A stretch of DNA of 64,000 nt from Palsa-147 sp963771905 (lineage in GTDB: Bacteria > Acidobacteriota > Terriglobia > Acidiferrales > UBA7541). Below the pieces are notes generated by a model. The model saw only the letters and a program-made list of their open reading frames with translations, did not search any database and was not told the origin of the DNA. The stretch is from positions 364,692 through 428,691 of the forward strand of contig CAVYVI010000006.1 of NCBI GenBank assembly GCA_963771905.1. The letters run 5' to 3'. This document shows, piece by piece, positions 25,499 to 35,091 of this stretch (position 1 is the first letter of the stretch; each line of letters begins with the position of its first letter). Made by a program: the position numbers and the translations under genes.

Positions 25499-27232
25499 CT
25501 AGCGCACCGGCGGATGAAAAGAAAACACAGGATCGACGTCCACAGGAATGTCGCTCGTCTTCGCGAGAGCGGCGGTCAATTCTTTTGGCATCGCGTCGTA
25601 CTTTTTGAACCACTTCTCGGCGCGCGCGCGATCGCCGGTCGCTTCCTGCTCGAGTAGTTCTTTCGCGAGCGCGGAAATCGTGTCCGGCATTTTCGCAAAA
25701 TCGATCGAGTACCGGCCGGTTGCCGCGTCGTAACGGATGGCATGCTGGTCGAGCATGTAATTGAATTCCATCATTTCGGCCGCGCCATGCGCTTCGGCGA
25801 TACCGAAACGCACCGTGCGAATATTTCCTGCGACGTAAGACGCGTAGTATTCGTTCAATCGTTTGGCATCGAGCGCGCCGCGATCCACCAGCCATTTCAA
25901 CCCGAACATTCCCACGACGTCCGCCTTGGCCTCTTCGAGCCCGCCATAGGCCGGACCGATCGCCTCGCGAATATCCACCTTGCCTGCGGGCGTCCGCGCG
26001 AACGCCGGGCCGAGGCCGTGCGAGATTTCGTGCATCAGCGTCGCGGCGAGATAGCCTTCGCCCGAAGCGAGCGCGGCCTGATCCGGCTCGAGCACGCGCT
26101 GCGCCAGGGGAAGAATGATGTAGTTCACACGCGCATCCATGAAATTCTTCCAGAAAATTTTCTTCGAGCCTTTCTGTTCGTGAATGCGCGCATCGTTCGG
26201 CAAATTGTCGGCTACGGCCTGATAACCGTGCAGGAGGTCACCCGCGCGAAACGGAGCGTCCGTCACTTCCATCGGCGTCTGTTTGCCGCGCTTCGAAGGC
26301 AAATCCTCCGGCGCAAGTGGCAGCGCTTCCTGCAATTCCGGAACGAACTTCTGATAGACCGCGAGCTTCGCGCTTTCCGCTTCATTGCGGATCATTACCG
26401 ACGCGCCGTAGGAGCCTTTCACGCCGAGAAGCGAGTCGAGGTACGTCTCGTAGGGCGCGAAAACGATATCGAATTTCGGATTGACGAGATCGAGCCACGC
26501 GATGTCACTGGCGTAGTAGTCGTCGCTCAGGAGTGAGTCGGCGCGCAGGCGAAGAAATTTCGCAAAGGCCGCGTCGTCGCTCAAATCCGCCGCCTCGCGC
26601 AGATCCTTGGCCATCGGCTCGAGAAACTCGCGGTACTCGATTCGGTAGGGAACCGCCGTCAGCGCCGCAGGATCGCCTTTTACGACTGTCACGGTGCTGT
26701 AGATCGCCGCCTTCCGATCGGGATACTTCTGAACGTAGGCTTCAATTTGTTCGCGCGTGATGCCCTTTGGATAAAAACCTCGGCCGGGCGGCATCGCCTC
26801 GTTTCCGACGAATGGCTTGTGGCCATCGATGAGATCGAACCGGCTTCCGTTGATCGCCAACATGCGCCGCAGCATCTCGTCCGCGACATCGTGACTCCCG
26901 GCCAGAGACTTATAAAGCGCGAGACCTTCGGGATCGCTCTGCCGCCAGTAGATGTCATCGAGGAGGCCGCAGGCATCGACGAGTTTCTCGACGAGCCGCT
27001 TTTCCTTTGCACTTAGACTCCCGGAGTTAAACGGCATTTCGACACGCCGATATTTTGCCAGCCGCTCGCGCAAATCCGGAACGACGTCGAGCTTGCTGGT
27101 CCGCATCGTCGTCGCATCCACGCCGGTCTTTGCGCTGGCCTGGTCAGGGAATAGAGCTGACCATGTGGGCGCGAGCGCACCAGCCGCCATCAGCACAATG
27201 CCGACCACAATGGCCATCCGTTCAGTTTTCAT
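25499..27232 (-). CDS. M49-like (dipeptidyl-peptidase III fold) zinc peptidase, exported
   Basis: 577 residues. An N-terminal hydrophobic segment (MAIVVGIVLMAAGALAPTW) serves as signal or anchor. Zinc ligands appear as HEISH in ATLMHEISHGLGPAF and a downstream Glu in GGLEEAKADVVGMFGL. This arrangement, HExxH plus EEAKAD, is that of the M49-related proteins known from plant and bacterial Nudix/DPP-III annotations rather than classic DPP III (HELLGH). Upstream residues (QSDPEGLALYKSLAGS; MPPGRGFYPKG) match the same group. Substrate unknown. ATG at 27232. Confidence 0.82.
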   Translation of the reverse strand: MKTERMAIVVGIVLMAAGALAPTWSALFPDQASAKTGVDATTMRTSKLDVVPDLRERLAKYRRVEMPFNSGSLSAKEKRLVEKLVDACGLLDDIYWRQSDPEGLALYKSLAGSHDVADEMLRRMLAINGSRFDLIDGHKPFVGNEAMPPGRGFYPKGITREQIEAYVQKYPDRKAAIYSTVTVVKGDPAALTAVPYRIEYREFLEPMAKDLREAADLSDDAAFAKFLRLRADSLLSDDYYASDIAWLDLVNPKFDIVFAPYETYLDSLLGVKGSYGASVMIRNEAESAKLAVYQKFVPELQEALPLAPEDLPSKRGKQTPMEVTDAPFRAGDLLHGYQAVADNLPNDARIHEQKGSKKIFWKNFMDARVNYIILPLAQRVLEPDQAALASGEGYLAATLMHEISHGLGPAFARTPAGKVDIREAIGPAYGGLEEAKADVVGMFGLKWLVDRGALDAKRLNEYYASYVAGNIRTVRFGIAEAHGAAEMMEFNYMLDQHAIRYDAATGRYSIDFAKMPDTISALAKELLEQEATGDRARAEKWFKKYDAMPKELTAALAKTSDIPVDVDPVFSFHPPVR

Positions 27233-27323
27233 AGCCCGATGATTCTAGCAGAGCATCCCGTGCTTGGACGCGGTGTCCGCAAGAACGGTGAGCGAAGCAG
27301 GGAGGTGTTTGCAGCGCAGAGGT

Positions 27324-29084
27324 TTACTTGCGGGCGACGGCGGACGCCTGGAGGTGGCGCTCCAGTGCTTCTTGCTCGCGGCGAATTTCGGCAGGCAGGC
27401 GCTCGCCGAACTTGGCGAAGAAGGCCGAAGTCGCTTCGGCTTCGGCGGACCAGTCGGCGGGATCGACTCGCAGCAATTCATCAATAACCGCGGACGACAG
27501 ATTCAAACCATCGAGCATGAGCGAGCCCGGCGCCGGAACACAACCGATCGACGTTTCTGTCGCTTTGGCGTGGCCTTCGATTCGATCGAGCATCCACTTC
27601 AGCACGCGGACATTGTCCCCGTAGCCCGGCCATAGAAATCTTCCGTCCGCGCCGCGCCGGAACCAGTTCACATGGAAAATCTTCGGTGGATTATTCAGGC
27701 GCGGCCCCATCTCAAGCCAGTGGGCAAAGTAATCGGCCATGTTGTAGCCGCAGAAAGGCAGCATGGCCATGGGATCGCGCCGCGTCACGCCGACGGCGCC
27801 GGTGGCAGCCGCAGTAGTTTCCGAAGCCATCGTCGCGCCGACGAATACGCCGTGCTGCCAGTTGCGTGACTCGTAGACCAGCGGCGCCACGCGAGCGCGC
27901 CGGCCGCCAAATATCATCGCCGAAATCGGCAAGCCAGCGGGATCCTGCCAGTTCTTCGCGATCGACGGCGACTGCTCGGCGGGAACCGTGTATCGTGCGT
28001 TCGGGTGCGCGGCCGGCGGTCCGCCAGGCACATAGGGACGCCCCTGCCAGTCGATTACGCCCGCCGGCGTCTCACCGTCCATTCCCTCCCACCAGGGCTC
28101 TTGATTCGACGTGAGCGCCACATTTGTGAAAATCGAATTTCGGCGCATCGCCGCGATGACGTTCGGATTTGTCTTGCGGCTGGTTCCCGGCGCGACGCCG
28201 AAAAATCCCGCCTCCGGATTCACCGCCCGAAGCGTTCCGTCTTCGGCGATGTGCAGCCAGGCAATATCGTCGCCGACCGTCCACACGCGATAGCCCTGCG
28301 CTTCGAGAGCCGAGACCATCATGGCCAGATTCGTCTTTCCGCACGCGCTCGGAAACGCGGCGGTCATGTAGGTGATCTTCCCCGACGGGTCCTCGAGGCC
28401 GAGGATCAGCATGTGCTCGGCCATCCAGCCTTCGTGCCGCGCCATCCAGCTCGCAATTCGTAGCGCGAAGCATTTCTTTCCGAGCAGCGCGTTTCCGCCG
28501 TAGCCCGACCCGACGCTCCAGATCAATTTCTCTTCGGGGAAGTGCAGCACGAATCGGCGATCCGGATTCAGATCGCCCAGCGAGTGCAGGCCGGGAACGA
28601 AATCTTCCGAATTACGGAGGCGTTCGAGCGCCACTTTTCCCATCCGCGACATGATGCGCATGCTCGCGACCACGTACGGACTGTCCGTGATTTCGACGCC
28701 CACGCGGCTGTACGGCGATTTGACTGGACCGAGAATGTAGGGAATGACGTACATCGTCCGGCCCTTCATCGCCCCATCGAAGAGTGGCCGAACCATGGCC
28801 TTCGCGGCTTCGGGAGCCATCCAATTATTGGTCGGGCCGGCATCTGATTCTTTGCGCGTGCAGATGAAGGTGATCTTCTCGGTGCGCGCGACGTCGCTCG
28901 GGTCGCTGCGATGGAGGTAGGAATTTGGGCACGTCTGCGGATTTAGCCCGAGAAAAGTGCCGTCTTGGAGCATCTTCTCGGCCAGCTCGGCGTTCTCCTC
29001 CACTGAACCATCGCACCAGACGATGTTATCGGGTCTTGTCAGGCGCGCTGATTCTTCAACCCAACGTTCCAGCGGAGTCGCCAC
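27324..29084 (-). CDS. pckG: Phosphoenolpyruvate carboxykinase (GTP)
   Basis: 586 residues. It converts oxaloacetate and GTP to PEP in gluconeogenesis. The GTP-class signatures are visible: FPSACGKTNLAMM (P-loop), WTVGDDIAWLHI, the Arg/Lys-rich GGRRARVAPLVYES and the PFCGYNMADYFAHWL region. Start: GTG at 29084 with AGGAGCATAC upstream. No partner gene; the M49-like gene runs on the same strand 91 bases downstream. This fits an organism growing on organic acids or fatty acids, in line with the beta-oxidation genes further on. Confidence 0.96.
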   Translation of the reverse strand: MATPLERWVEESARLTRPDNIVWCDGSVEENAELAEKMLQDGTFLGLNPQTCPNSYLHRSDPSDVARTEKITFICTRKESDAGPTNNWMAPEAAKAMVRPLFDGAMKGRTMYVIPYILGPVKSPYSRVGVEITDSPYVVASMRIMSRMGKVALERLRNSEDFVPGLHSLGDLNPDRRFVLHFPEEKLIWSVGSGYGGNALLGKKCFALRIASWMARHEGWMAEHMLILGLEDPSGKITYMTAAFPSACGKTNLAMMVSALEAQGYRVWTVGDDIAWLHIAEDGTLRAVNPEAGFFGVAPGTSRKTNPNVIAAMRRNSIFTNVALTSNQEPWWEGMDGETPAGVIDWQGRPYVPGGPPAAHPNARYTVPAEQSPSIAKNWQDPAGLPISAMIFGGRRARVAPLVYESRNWQHGVFVGATMASETTAAATGAVGVTRRDPMAMLPFCGYNMADYFAHWLEMGPRLNNPPKIFHVNWFRRGADGRFLWPGYGDNVRVLKWMLDRIEGHAKATETSIGCVPAPGSLMLDGLNLSSAVIDELLRVDPADWSAEAEATSAFFAKFGERLPAEIRREQEALERHLQASAVARK

Positions 29085-29336
29085 GTATGCTCCTGAGAGT
29101 CACCCAGCGGCGAGAGTTCACTGCCACGGAAACCGCACTGGGTACGGTGCTTGGTAAGAGAAGGTCAATAATTTGACCGAGCATTCAAAGTCTAGGGCAG
29201 GGGCGCAGGATTTGCAACAAACGGGGCTTGTGGATCGTCAACCGGTTTCCGACATGTAAACTTGCTTCCACGGTGGAGGAATCCCGACGTTGCAGAGGCG
29301 TAGGACGACAAGTGTGCGATACTTTCGTTTCGCCCT

Positions 29337-29597
29337 ATGTTTGCGCAAAAGCTTGAGGTCGACGTGATTGTGAACGGTGAAAAGCGGCCGTGCCCTCTCG
29401 ATTGGCTCGATAGTTTCGCCATGCGGAATTTCACCGGCTCGGCCGAATTTGACGACACATTGCCCCTCGCCGACGGCCGAATCGAAGTTGGGCTGCGTGT
29501 CGAGCCGGAACGCCTTGCGAAGGCCCTCGAGGATTGGTTCACCAAGCGCGGCAAGGGAAATGGCCAGCCCGTGTGCGTCCAAATTCGGCCCCTCTAA
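29337..29597 (+). CDS. Small hypothetical protein
   Basis: 86 residues. LEVDVIVNGEKRPCPLDWLDSFAMRNF and a regular C-terminal helix LAKALEDWFTKRGK make it look like a real small beta-alpha protein. I recognise no family. It stands alone between pckG (divergent) and the patatin gene (convergent) with a 252-base region upstream. The ATG at 29337 has no strong ribosome site, so confidence is moderate. Confidence 0.5.
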   Translation: MFAQKLEVDVIVNGEKRPCPLDWLDSFAMRNFTGSAEFDDTLPLADGRIEVGLRVEPERLAKALEDWFTKRGKGNGQPVCVQIRPL

Positions 29598-29916
29598 TTC
29601 GTCGCCACGCCATGATTCGAGCGCGCGCGACCGAACATTGCCGCTTCAGAATTTCGGAATATCGGCATCCGTATTTCAAGAGATGACCGAAACTAGAGAC
29701 GGACAACCTGCCCTGCTTCGCGAGGACGCCCTCAGAGAGAAGGAAGAGCCGTACCGATCAAGCGGATGACTGGGGCGTTGCAGCGGTCATCGCAGAACGG
29801 GTCCGGCCCTTCTCGTGTTTATTGACGCGACTTGCCGAAAAGGGTGAGCAGTATCCGTTGTTCACGGACGAAGCCGGATTTGTTGACTCGCTACGCCATG
29901 GACGCGTCCTGCGCGA
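29598..29916. other. Intergenic stretch of 319 bases between convergent genes
   Basis: No gene is supported. Several short open frames exist but lack ribosome sites. One 28-codon frame beginning at the ATG near 29683 is uniformly charged and could be a minor peptide or noise. I see no terminator or repeat that stands out. Confidence 0.3.
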
Positions 29917-30792
29917 TTACGCAGAGCCAGTGGCGGGCGGTTCGGACGGCGAACGCCGCGCGATCGCCTCACGAATTTGTGGCAGCGCCGCAACCGTGGC
30001 CTCTGCTCCGGCCGCAATGAGACGCGGCGTTTGCGCGAAACCGTCCCACAAGACGTCGCGCACGTCCGGTTCGATGACGACATCCGCCATCTTTCGCCAT
30101 GGCTGCTCGTACTTTCCTTGAATGATGGAGAACGACCGCCCAATCACTTCAATCGTATTTCGCGGCTTTTCGTGCAGCTCGCCCGGTTCGAGATGAACCG
30201 CGATCACCACATCGGCACCCCGCGCCTTCAGTGCGCCGGTCGGCACGGCTTCCGTCAGAAATCCGTCAACGAGGTAATGCCCCTCGTACTGAACCGGCAG
30301 GAACAGACCGGGATACGCGCATGAAGCGCGCAATGCCGGACCGATTTCGCCTTCGGTGAAGTAAACCGATTCGCCAAGGATCAAGTCCGTCGCGACGATG
30401 GTGAACGGTATTTTCATCTCTTCGAAAAATCGCACGGTCGTGAATTTGCGCAGAAAGTCCTCGAGACGTTCGTTCGAAGCCATTCCCATCCGCGATAGCG
30501 TCCACCTGCCAAAGTCACGAAAGTGGGTCGTGGAACCTTGTCGTTCCAGATCGTCGAGTGTCGCGCCGCTGGCATATGCGGCGCCGATCAGCGCGCCGAC
30601 GCTGGTACCCGCGAGGAAATCAATCCTGATGCCCGCCTCTTCGAGCGCGCGTAGAACGCCGATGTGCGCGATGCCGCGCGCGAATCCGCCGCCCAGCGCC
30701 AACCCGAGATGCGGGCGGTCGTGATCGGGTCCGTAGGCAAAGGAACGCAGCCCGCGCACCGCGCTATTGAGCCATTTCATGCCAGTTCCCAT
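29917..30792 (-). CDS. Patatin-like phospholipase
   Basis: 291 residues. A serine lipase of the patatin type: oxyanion loop LGGGFARGIAHIG, nucleophile in FLAGTSVGALIGA (G-x-S-x-G), catalytic Asp in HYLVDGFLTEAVP. The first 25 residues hold no signal peptide. The frame stays open far upstream, antisense to fadN, but the true start is ATG 30792, where GAGGA lies 7 bases upstream; the divergent fadN gene starts 108 bases away. The protein probably frees fatty acids from membrane or exogenous lipids, which would feed the divergent fad genes; that link is inference. Confidence 0.9.
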   Translation of the reverse strand: MGTGMKWLNSAVRGLRSFAYGPDHDRPHLGLALGGGFARGIAHIGVLRALEEAGIRIDFLAGTSVGALIGAAYASGATLDDLERQGSTTHFRDFGRWTLSRMGMASNERLEDFLRKFTTVRFFEEMKIPFTIVATDLILGESVYFTEGEIGPALRASCAYPGLFLPVQYEGHYLVDGFLTEAVPTGALKARGADVVIAVHLEPGELHEKPRNTIEVIGRSFSIIQGKYEQPWRKMADVVIEPDVRDVLWDGFAQTPRLIAAGAEATVAALPQIREAIARRSPSEPPATGSA

Positions 30793-30900
30793 GGTCGAAT
30801 CCTCGTACATTGACACTGTACCCCAATGCGGCGATGCTTGGTTTCGCGGTTGACCTAGCCGTTCCGGTTTTGTAACGTCCACATTTCCGGGGAAACCAAG

Positions 30901-33324
30901 ATGACCAAGCGCATTGAGAAGGTGGCGGTTCTGGGCGCGGGAACCATGGGCTCGCGGATTGCGGCCCACCTGGCGAACGCGGGGATCCCCTGCTTTCTCC
31001 TCGATATGGTGCCGCGCGAGCTCACCTCGGGGGAAGAAGCCAAGAAACTGACGCTCGATCACCCCGCTGTCCGGAATCGCATCGTGCTCGCGGGGTTCGA
31101 AGCGGCGAAAAAATCGCGTCCGGCCGCATTTTTTACTCCGGACACAGCCCGCCTCGTCACTCCCGGGAATTTCGACGACAACATGGCCTGGTGCGCGCAG
31201 GTCGATTGGATCATTGAAGCGGTCGCCGAAAATCTGGACATCAAGCGCAGTCTGCTCGATCGCGTCGAAAAACACCGCAAGCCGGGAACTATCGTCACCA
31301 CGAATACGTCGGGTCTGCCCATTCATCTTGTGGCCGAAGGCCGCTCCGAGGATTTCCGGCTGCACTGGGCGGGAACCCACTTTTTTAATCCGCCGCGTTA
31401 CATGAAGCTCGTCGAGCTGATACCCGGGCCGAAGACGCGCCCCGAAGTTCTCGCATCGCTCGACGAAATCTGCGATCGGCGCCTCGGCAAGGGCGTGGTC
31501 GTGGCCAAGGACACACCGAACTTCATCGCCAACCGTATCGGGACGTTCTCGATGCTGAACGTTCTGCGCTTGATGATCGAACTGGGCATGACCATCGAGG
31601 AAGTCGACGCGTGTACCGGACCCGCCGTCGGCTGGCCGAAGTCCGCGACGTTCCGCACGGCAGACATTGTCGGATTGGATATTCTGGTCCACGTGGTCCG
31701 CAATATTTACGAGAACGCGGTCAACGACGAATCGCGCGAAGCCTACAAAGTACCCGCTCTCGTCGAAGACATGATGTCGCGCGGCTGGCTCGGCGAAAAG
31801 ACCGGGAAAGGTTTCTATCAGCAAGTGAAGAAGGGCGCCGAAAGGGAAATTCAGACGCTCGACTGGCAGAAGATGGAGTACCGCCCGCGCCAGAAACCTC
31901 GCTTCGGCTCGATCGAGGGAGGCAAGGCGGTAGAGGACACGCGCGAGCGACTTCGCATGCTGGTCGGCCCAGCGCTGGCGGGCCAGGGCGGCGACAAGGC
32001 CTCGCGCTTTCTCTGGAGCAGTCTCAGCGAGATGTGCTCCTATGCCGCGTGGCGCATTCCAGAAATCTCCGACAACATTGTGGACGTTGACCGCGCGATG
32101 CGGTGGGGATTTGCGTGGGAGCTCGGCCCGTTTGAGATCTGGGACGCGATCGGCGTCGAACAACTCGCCAAGGCGCTCGAGCGCGCCGGAAAAAGCGTTC
32201 CGCCTGTCGTGGAGCGTTTGTTGTCCTCGGGCCGGAAATCATTTTATGAATCGGCGCACGGCGAGACGCGCTATTTCGATCAAAAGTCCGGGACGATGAA
32301 GCCTGTGACCGAGCCGTCCGGAGTGATTCTCCTGAAGTCGGTGAAGGAGCGCGGCAAGGTTGTGCAGGGAAACTCGGGCGCGAGCCTGGTCGATATTGGC
32401 GATGGCGTTCTCTGCTGCGAATTCCACGCCAAGATGAACTCCATCGGCGCCGACATCGCTACCATGATCCACGCGGGACTTAAGCGCCTCGAGGCCGATT
32501 TCGAGGCGATGGTCATCGCCAATCAAGCCACGAATTTCTCCGTCGGCGCGAATCTCATGCTGCTACTCATCAGCGCGCAGGAGCAGGAATGGGACGACAT
32601 TCATCTCGCCGTTCGGCAGTTCCAGCGCGTGAATATGGCCATCAAGTATGCTCCGCGGCCGGTCGTTGTGGCGCCGCAAGGTATGGCGCTTGGCGGGGGC
32701 TGCGAAATCGGCCTGCACGGCGCGAAAATTCACGCGGCTTCGGAAGCGTATATCGGTCTGGTTGAAGTCGGCGTCGGTCTGATTCCGGGCGGCGGCGGCA
32801 CGAAAGAAATGCTAATCCGCGCGAATGAGAATGCTTCTGCCGGTGAAGATCTCGACCTCTACCACGCGCTCAAACGTGTTTTCGAAGCCATCGCCACGGC
32901 CAAAGTTTCAACCAGCGCCGAAGAGGCCAAATCACTCGGTTATCTGCGCCGCTCCGATCTCATCGCCATGAATCGGGATCGTCTCGTCGCTGATGCAAAG
33001 GAAACGGCGATCGCTCTCGCTCGCACGGGCTACCATCCTCCCGCGCCGGCGCAGATTCGAGTTCTAGGGGAAGAGTTCCTCGCCGCGGCCAAGCTCGCGG
33101 TTCACATGATGCTGCGTGGCGAATACGTCAGCGACTACGACGCCGTGGTTGCGCGGAAGCTCGCGAATGTTTTGGCGGGGGGTGCTCTCTCCGCTCCGCA
33201 GATGGTCTCCGAACAATATGTCCTCGATCTTGAGCGCGAAGCTTTCGTCAGCTTGTGCGGCGAACGCAAGACTCAGGAGCGCATCGCGCACACGCTCAAG
33301 ACTGGCAAACCACTCCGCAACTAA
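30901..33324 (+). CDS. fadN: 3-hydroxyacyl-CoA dehydrogenase/enoyl-CoA hydratase fusion (FadN type)
   Basis: 807 residues. N-terminal NAD-binding dehydrogenase (VLGAGTMGSRIAAHLA at residue 10, THFFNPPRYMKLVELIPG), then the helical dehydrogenase C-domain (TGKGFYQQVKK), then a C-terminal crotonase domain (about 490-680) with GGGCEIGLHG and VEVGVGLIPGGGG, whose two Glu match the catalytic pair. This order (dehydrogenase first) is the Bacillus FadN type and not E. coli FadB. With fadA and fadE further downstream it supplies three beta-oxidation enzymes. ATG at 30901 follows a GGGGAAACC site. Confidence 0.95.
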   Translation: MTKRIEKVAVLGAGTMGSRIAAHLANAGIPCFLLDMVPRELTSGEEAKKLTLDHPAVRNRIVLAGFEAAKKSRPAAFFTPDTARLVTPGNFDDNMAWCAQVDWIIEAVAENLDIKRSLLDRVEKHRKPGTIVTTNTSGLPIHLVAEGRSEDFRLHWAGTHFFNPPRYMKLVELIPGPKTRPEVLASLDEICDRRLGKGVVVAKDTPNFIANRIGTFSMLNVLRLMIELGMTIEEVDACTGPAVGWPKSATFRTADIVGLDILVHVVRNIYENAVNDESREAYKVPALVEDMMSRGWLGEKTGKGFYQQVKKGAEREIQTLDWQKMEYRPRQKPRFGSIEGGKAVEDTRERLRMLVGPALAGQGGDKASRFLWSSLSEMCSYAAWRIPEISDNIVDVDRAMRWGFAWELGPFEIWDAIGVEQLAKALERAGKSVPPVVERLLSSGRKSFYESAHGETRYFDQKSGTMKPVTEPSGVILLKSVKERGKVVQGNSGASLVDIGDGVLCCEFHAKMNSIGADIATMIHAGLKRLEADFEAMVIANQATNFSVGANLMLLLISAQEQEWDDIHLAVRQFQRVNMAIKYAPRPVVVAPQGMALGGGCEIGLHGAKIHAASEAYIGLVEVGVGLIPGGGGTKEMLIRANENASAGEDLDLYHALKRVFEAIATAKVSTSAEEAKSLGYLRRSDLIAMNRDRLVADAKETAIALARTGYHPPAPAQIRVLGEEFLAAAKLAVHMMLRGEYVSDYDAVVARKLANVLAGGALSAPQMVSEQYVLDLEREAFVSLCGERKTQERIAHTLKTGKPLRN

Positions 33325-33348
33325 TTGGAATTTTCGGGAAGCGCAAGC

Positions 33349-33777
33349 TCAGGCGCCGACGGCGGCGGAGACGTGCTCGTGGACGATGCTTAATTTTCCG
33401 TCCGCGCCGAGAACGAAGACGTGCGTCGCGCGCCCGTTCTGAATGACTTCTGTCGTGACTCCATCTTTTCCCGCCGGCGCGCTTCGGTTCGTGGCTTCGA
33501 AGCGAAACGTATGACTCGCCACCGCTGCCTTGTCGCCCAGCAATGTCACCTCGATGGGGCCAAGGTCGAGGCTCATTTGACACGAAGGATGAAAATATTC
33601 GCGCGCGCGAAATGCCGAACCGAGGCGGCCCGGCTCGTTGCGCGTCGAGCGCATCATGAACATGTTGCTGTGCCCGGAATAATATTCCGCGAGCTGGTCA
33701 CCCGACTTCGTCAACAGGAGATCCCAGAATCTTTGCACACCCTGGCGGACTTGCTCTTCGGTGATCTTCTTTGACAT
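33349..33777 (-). CDS. NTF2-like (SnoaL/DUF4440-type) protein
   Basis: 142 residues. The N-terminal helices (EEQVRQGVQRFWDLLLTKSGDQLAEYYSGHSNMFMMR) and a four-strand sheet ending in GRATHVFVLGADGKLSIVHEHVS fit the cone-like NTF2 fold. A VASHTFRFEATNR strand is typical. Function unknown. The ATG at 33777 is chosen; a GTG nine bases upstream is possible but has a poorer ribosome site. It lies 25 bases past fadN's end on the opposite strand. Confidence 0.8.
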   Translation of the reverse strand: MSKKITEEQVRQGVQRFWDLLLTKSGDQLAEYYSGHSNMFMMRSTRNEPGRLGSAFRAREYFHPSCQMSLDLGPIEVTLLGDKAAVASHTFRFEATNRSAPAGKDGVTTEVIQNGRATHVFVLGADGKLSIVHEHVSAAVGA

Positions 33778-34006
33778 GAGGTTCACGCTCTCCCCTATTG
33801 GCCGCGAATTCTGTTGGGCTCAATTATAGTTGCTTCATGACTCAAATAAGGCCGACGGTAGTGGAAACAGCATTAGGGAGCGCCTGCGATCGTGTGAAGC
33901 ACGATGGGCGGCGGAGCAATGCCAACGGCCGGAAATCCTTTCTCCGCCCCAGCCGTTCCGTTATAATTTAGCGATGATTTAGGGACGTGTCTTTTCGATT
34001 CCAATT

Positions 34007-35029
34007 ATGGGAAAGGGCATCTTAGCAATGATTCAGGAAACGGGTGTGGTCTTTTCATCGAATTGCGAAAGGCGATCCGTGCATTCGTCCTCCGCGTCAT
34101 CGACGCAGATTTTCAAGCATTGCCTTCTCACTTGCTTGGTGCTTATTGCTGCGGCGCTGATTTCAAGCTGCGGTTCAAAACAAACGGCGCAGCCAGCACA
34201 GCTGCAGCCTGCGTCGTCTCACTCGACGATTGTGTTCATGACCGACTTCGGAACGGCGAATGACGCCGTAGCAATTTGCAAAGCTGTCATTCTCCAGATC
34301 GTGCCCGACGTTCGCATCATGGATATCACGCATCAGGTGACGCCGTTTTCGATCGACGAAGGTGCGCGGTTTCTTGCCGGCGTCACGCCGTATTACCCGC
34401 CGAACACTGTTTTCCTAGGCGTGGTCGACCCCGGGGTCGGAACCTCCCGCAAAGCCGTCATCGTAAAATCGAAGAGGGGGCAGTATTTTGTCGTGCCGGA
34501 TAATGGACTGATCACTCCCGTGATAGATCGCGACGGCTTTGACGGCGCGCGCGAGATCACGAATCCCGCGTGGATGATCGGCGCGGGCATCTCCTCGACG
34601 TTTCACGGCCGCGATATTTTCTCGCCTGCCGCCGCGCATCTCGCAAATGGCGAGGATTGGACTCTCGCCGGACCGGAAGTGAAGGAGATTATCCGGCTCG
34701 TTTCACCGACCGCGACGCTCGACGATAAAGGCATTACCGGCCAGGTCATCGGCCTCGACGATCCATTCGGCAGTCTGATCACGGATATCACCGCGGATGA
34801 CTTCAAGCAATTGAGCTACGGTCTCGGCGACAAGGTTACTCTCAAGATTGCCGCGAAGCCCTACACGATGCCATTCGTGAAGACGTTCATGGACGTTCCG
34901 GTCGGCCAGATGCTGCTCTATATCGATTCGCGCGGCCGAGTGGGCATCGCTCTCAACGAACGCGATTTTTCGAAGACTTACAAAATTACACCACCGGCTG
35001 CCCTGTACATTCCGCGAAAGGGTAGATGA
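34007..35029 (+). CDS. Exported lipoprotein with SAM hydrolase (DUF62 / SAM hydroxide adenosyltransferase) domain
   Basis: 340 residues. Residues 1-54 are a signal sequence with a lipobox (LIAAALISSC), so the protein should be lipid-anchored outside the cytoplasm. The rest is the SAM hydroxide adenosyltransferase fold: IVFMTDFGTANDAVAICKAV, VVDPGVGTSRKAVIV, YFVVPDNGLITPV, FHGRDIFSPAAAHL, and the C-terminal barrel. These enzymes split SAM into adenosine and methionine; they are usually cytoplasmic. An exported copy is unusual. The gene lies between fadN and fadA; its role there is unclear. Confidence 0.9.
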   Translation: MGKGILAMIQETGVVFSSNCERRSVHSSSASSTQIFKHCLLTCLVLIAAALISSCGSKQTAQPAQLQPASSHSTIVFMTDFGTANDAVAICKAVILQIVPDVRIMDITHQVTPFSIDEGARFLAGVTPYYPPNTVFLGVVDPGVGTSRKAVIVKSKRGQYFVVPDNGLITPVIDRDGFDGAREITNPAWMIGAGISSTFHGRDIFSPAAAHLANGEDWTLAGPEVKEIIRLVSPTATLDDKGITGQVIGLDDPFGSLITDITADDFKQLSYGLGDKVTLKIAAKPYTMPFVKTFMDVPVGQMLLYIDSRGRVGIALNERDFSKTYKITPPAALYIPRKGR

Positions 35030-35091
35030 CGACGCAGACTATGAGCGCGATTCGAACATTTGCGCGGTGAAGGGCATGAGTTTTTGCGAGA

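Noticed and set aside
30793..32163. Long minus-strand extension upstream of the patatin gene
   Set aside because: It is antisense to fadN, has no family resemblance, and a good ribosome site with ATG at 30792 marks the true patatin start.
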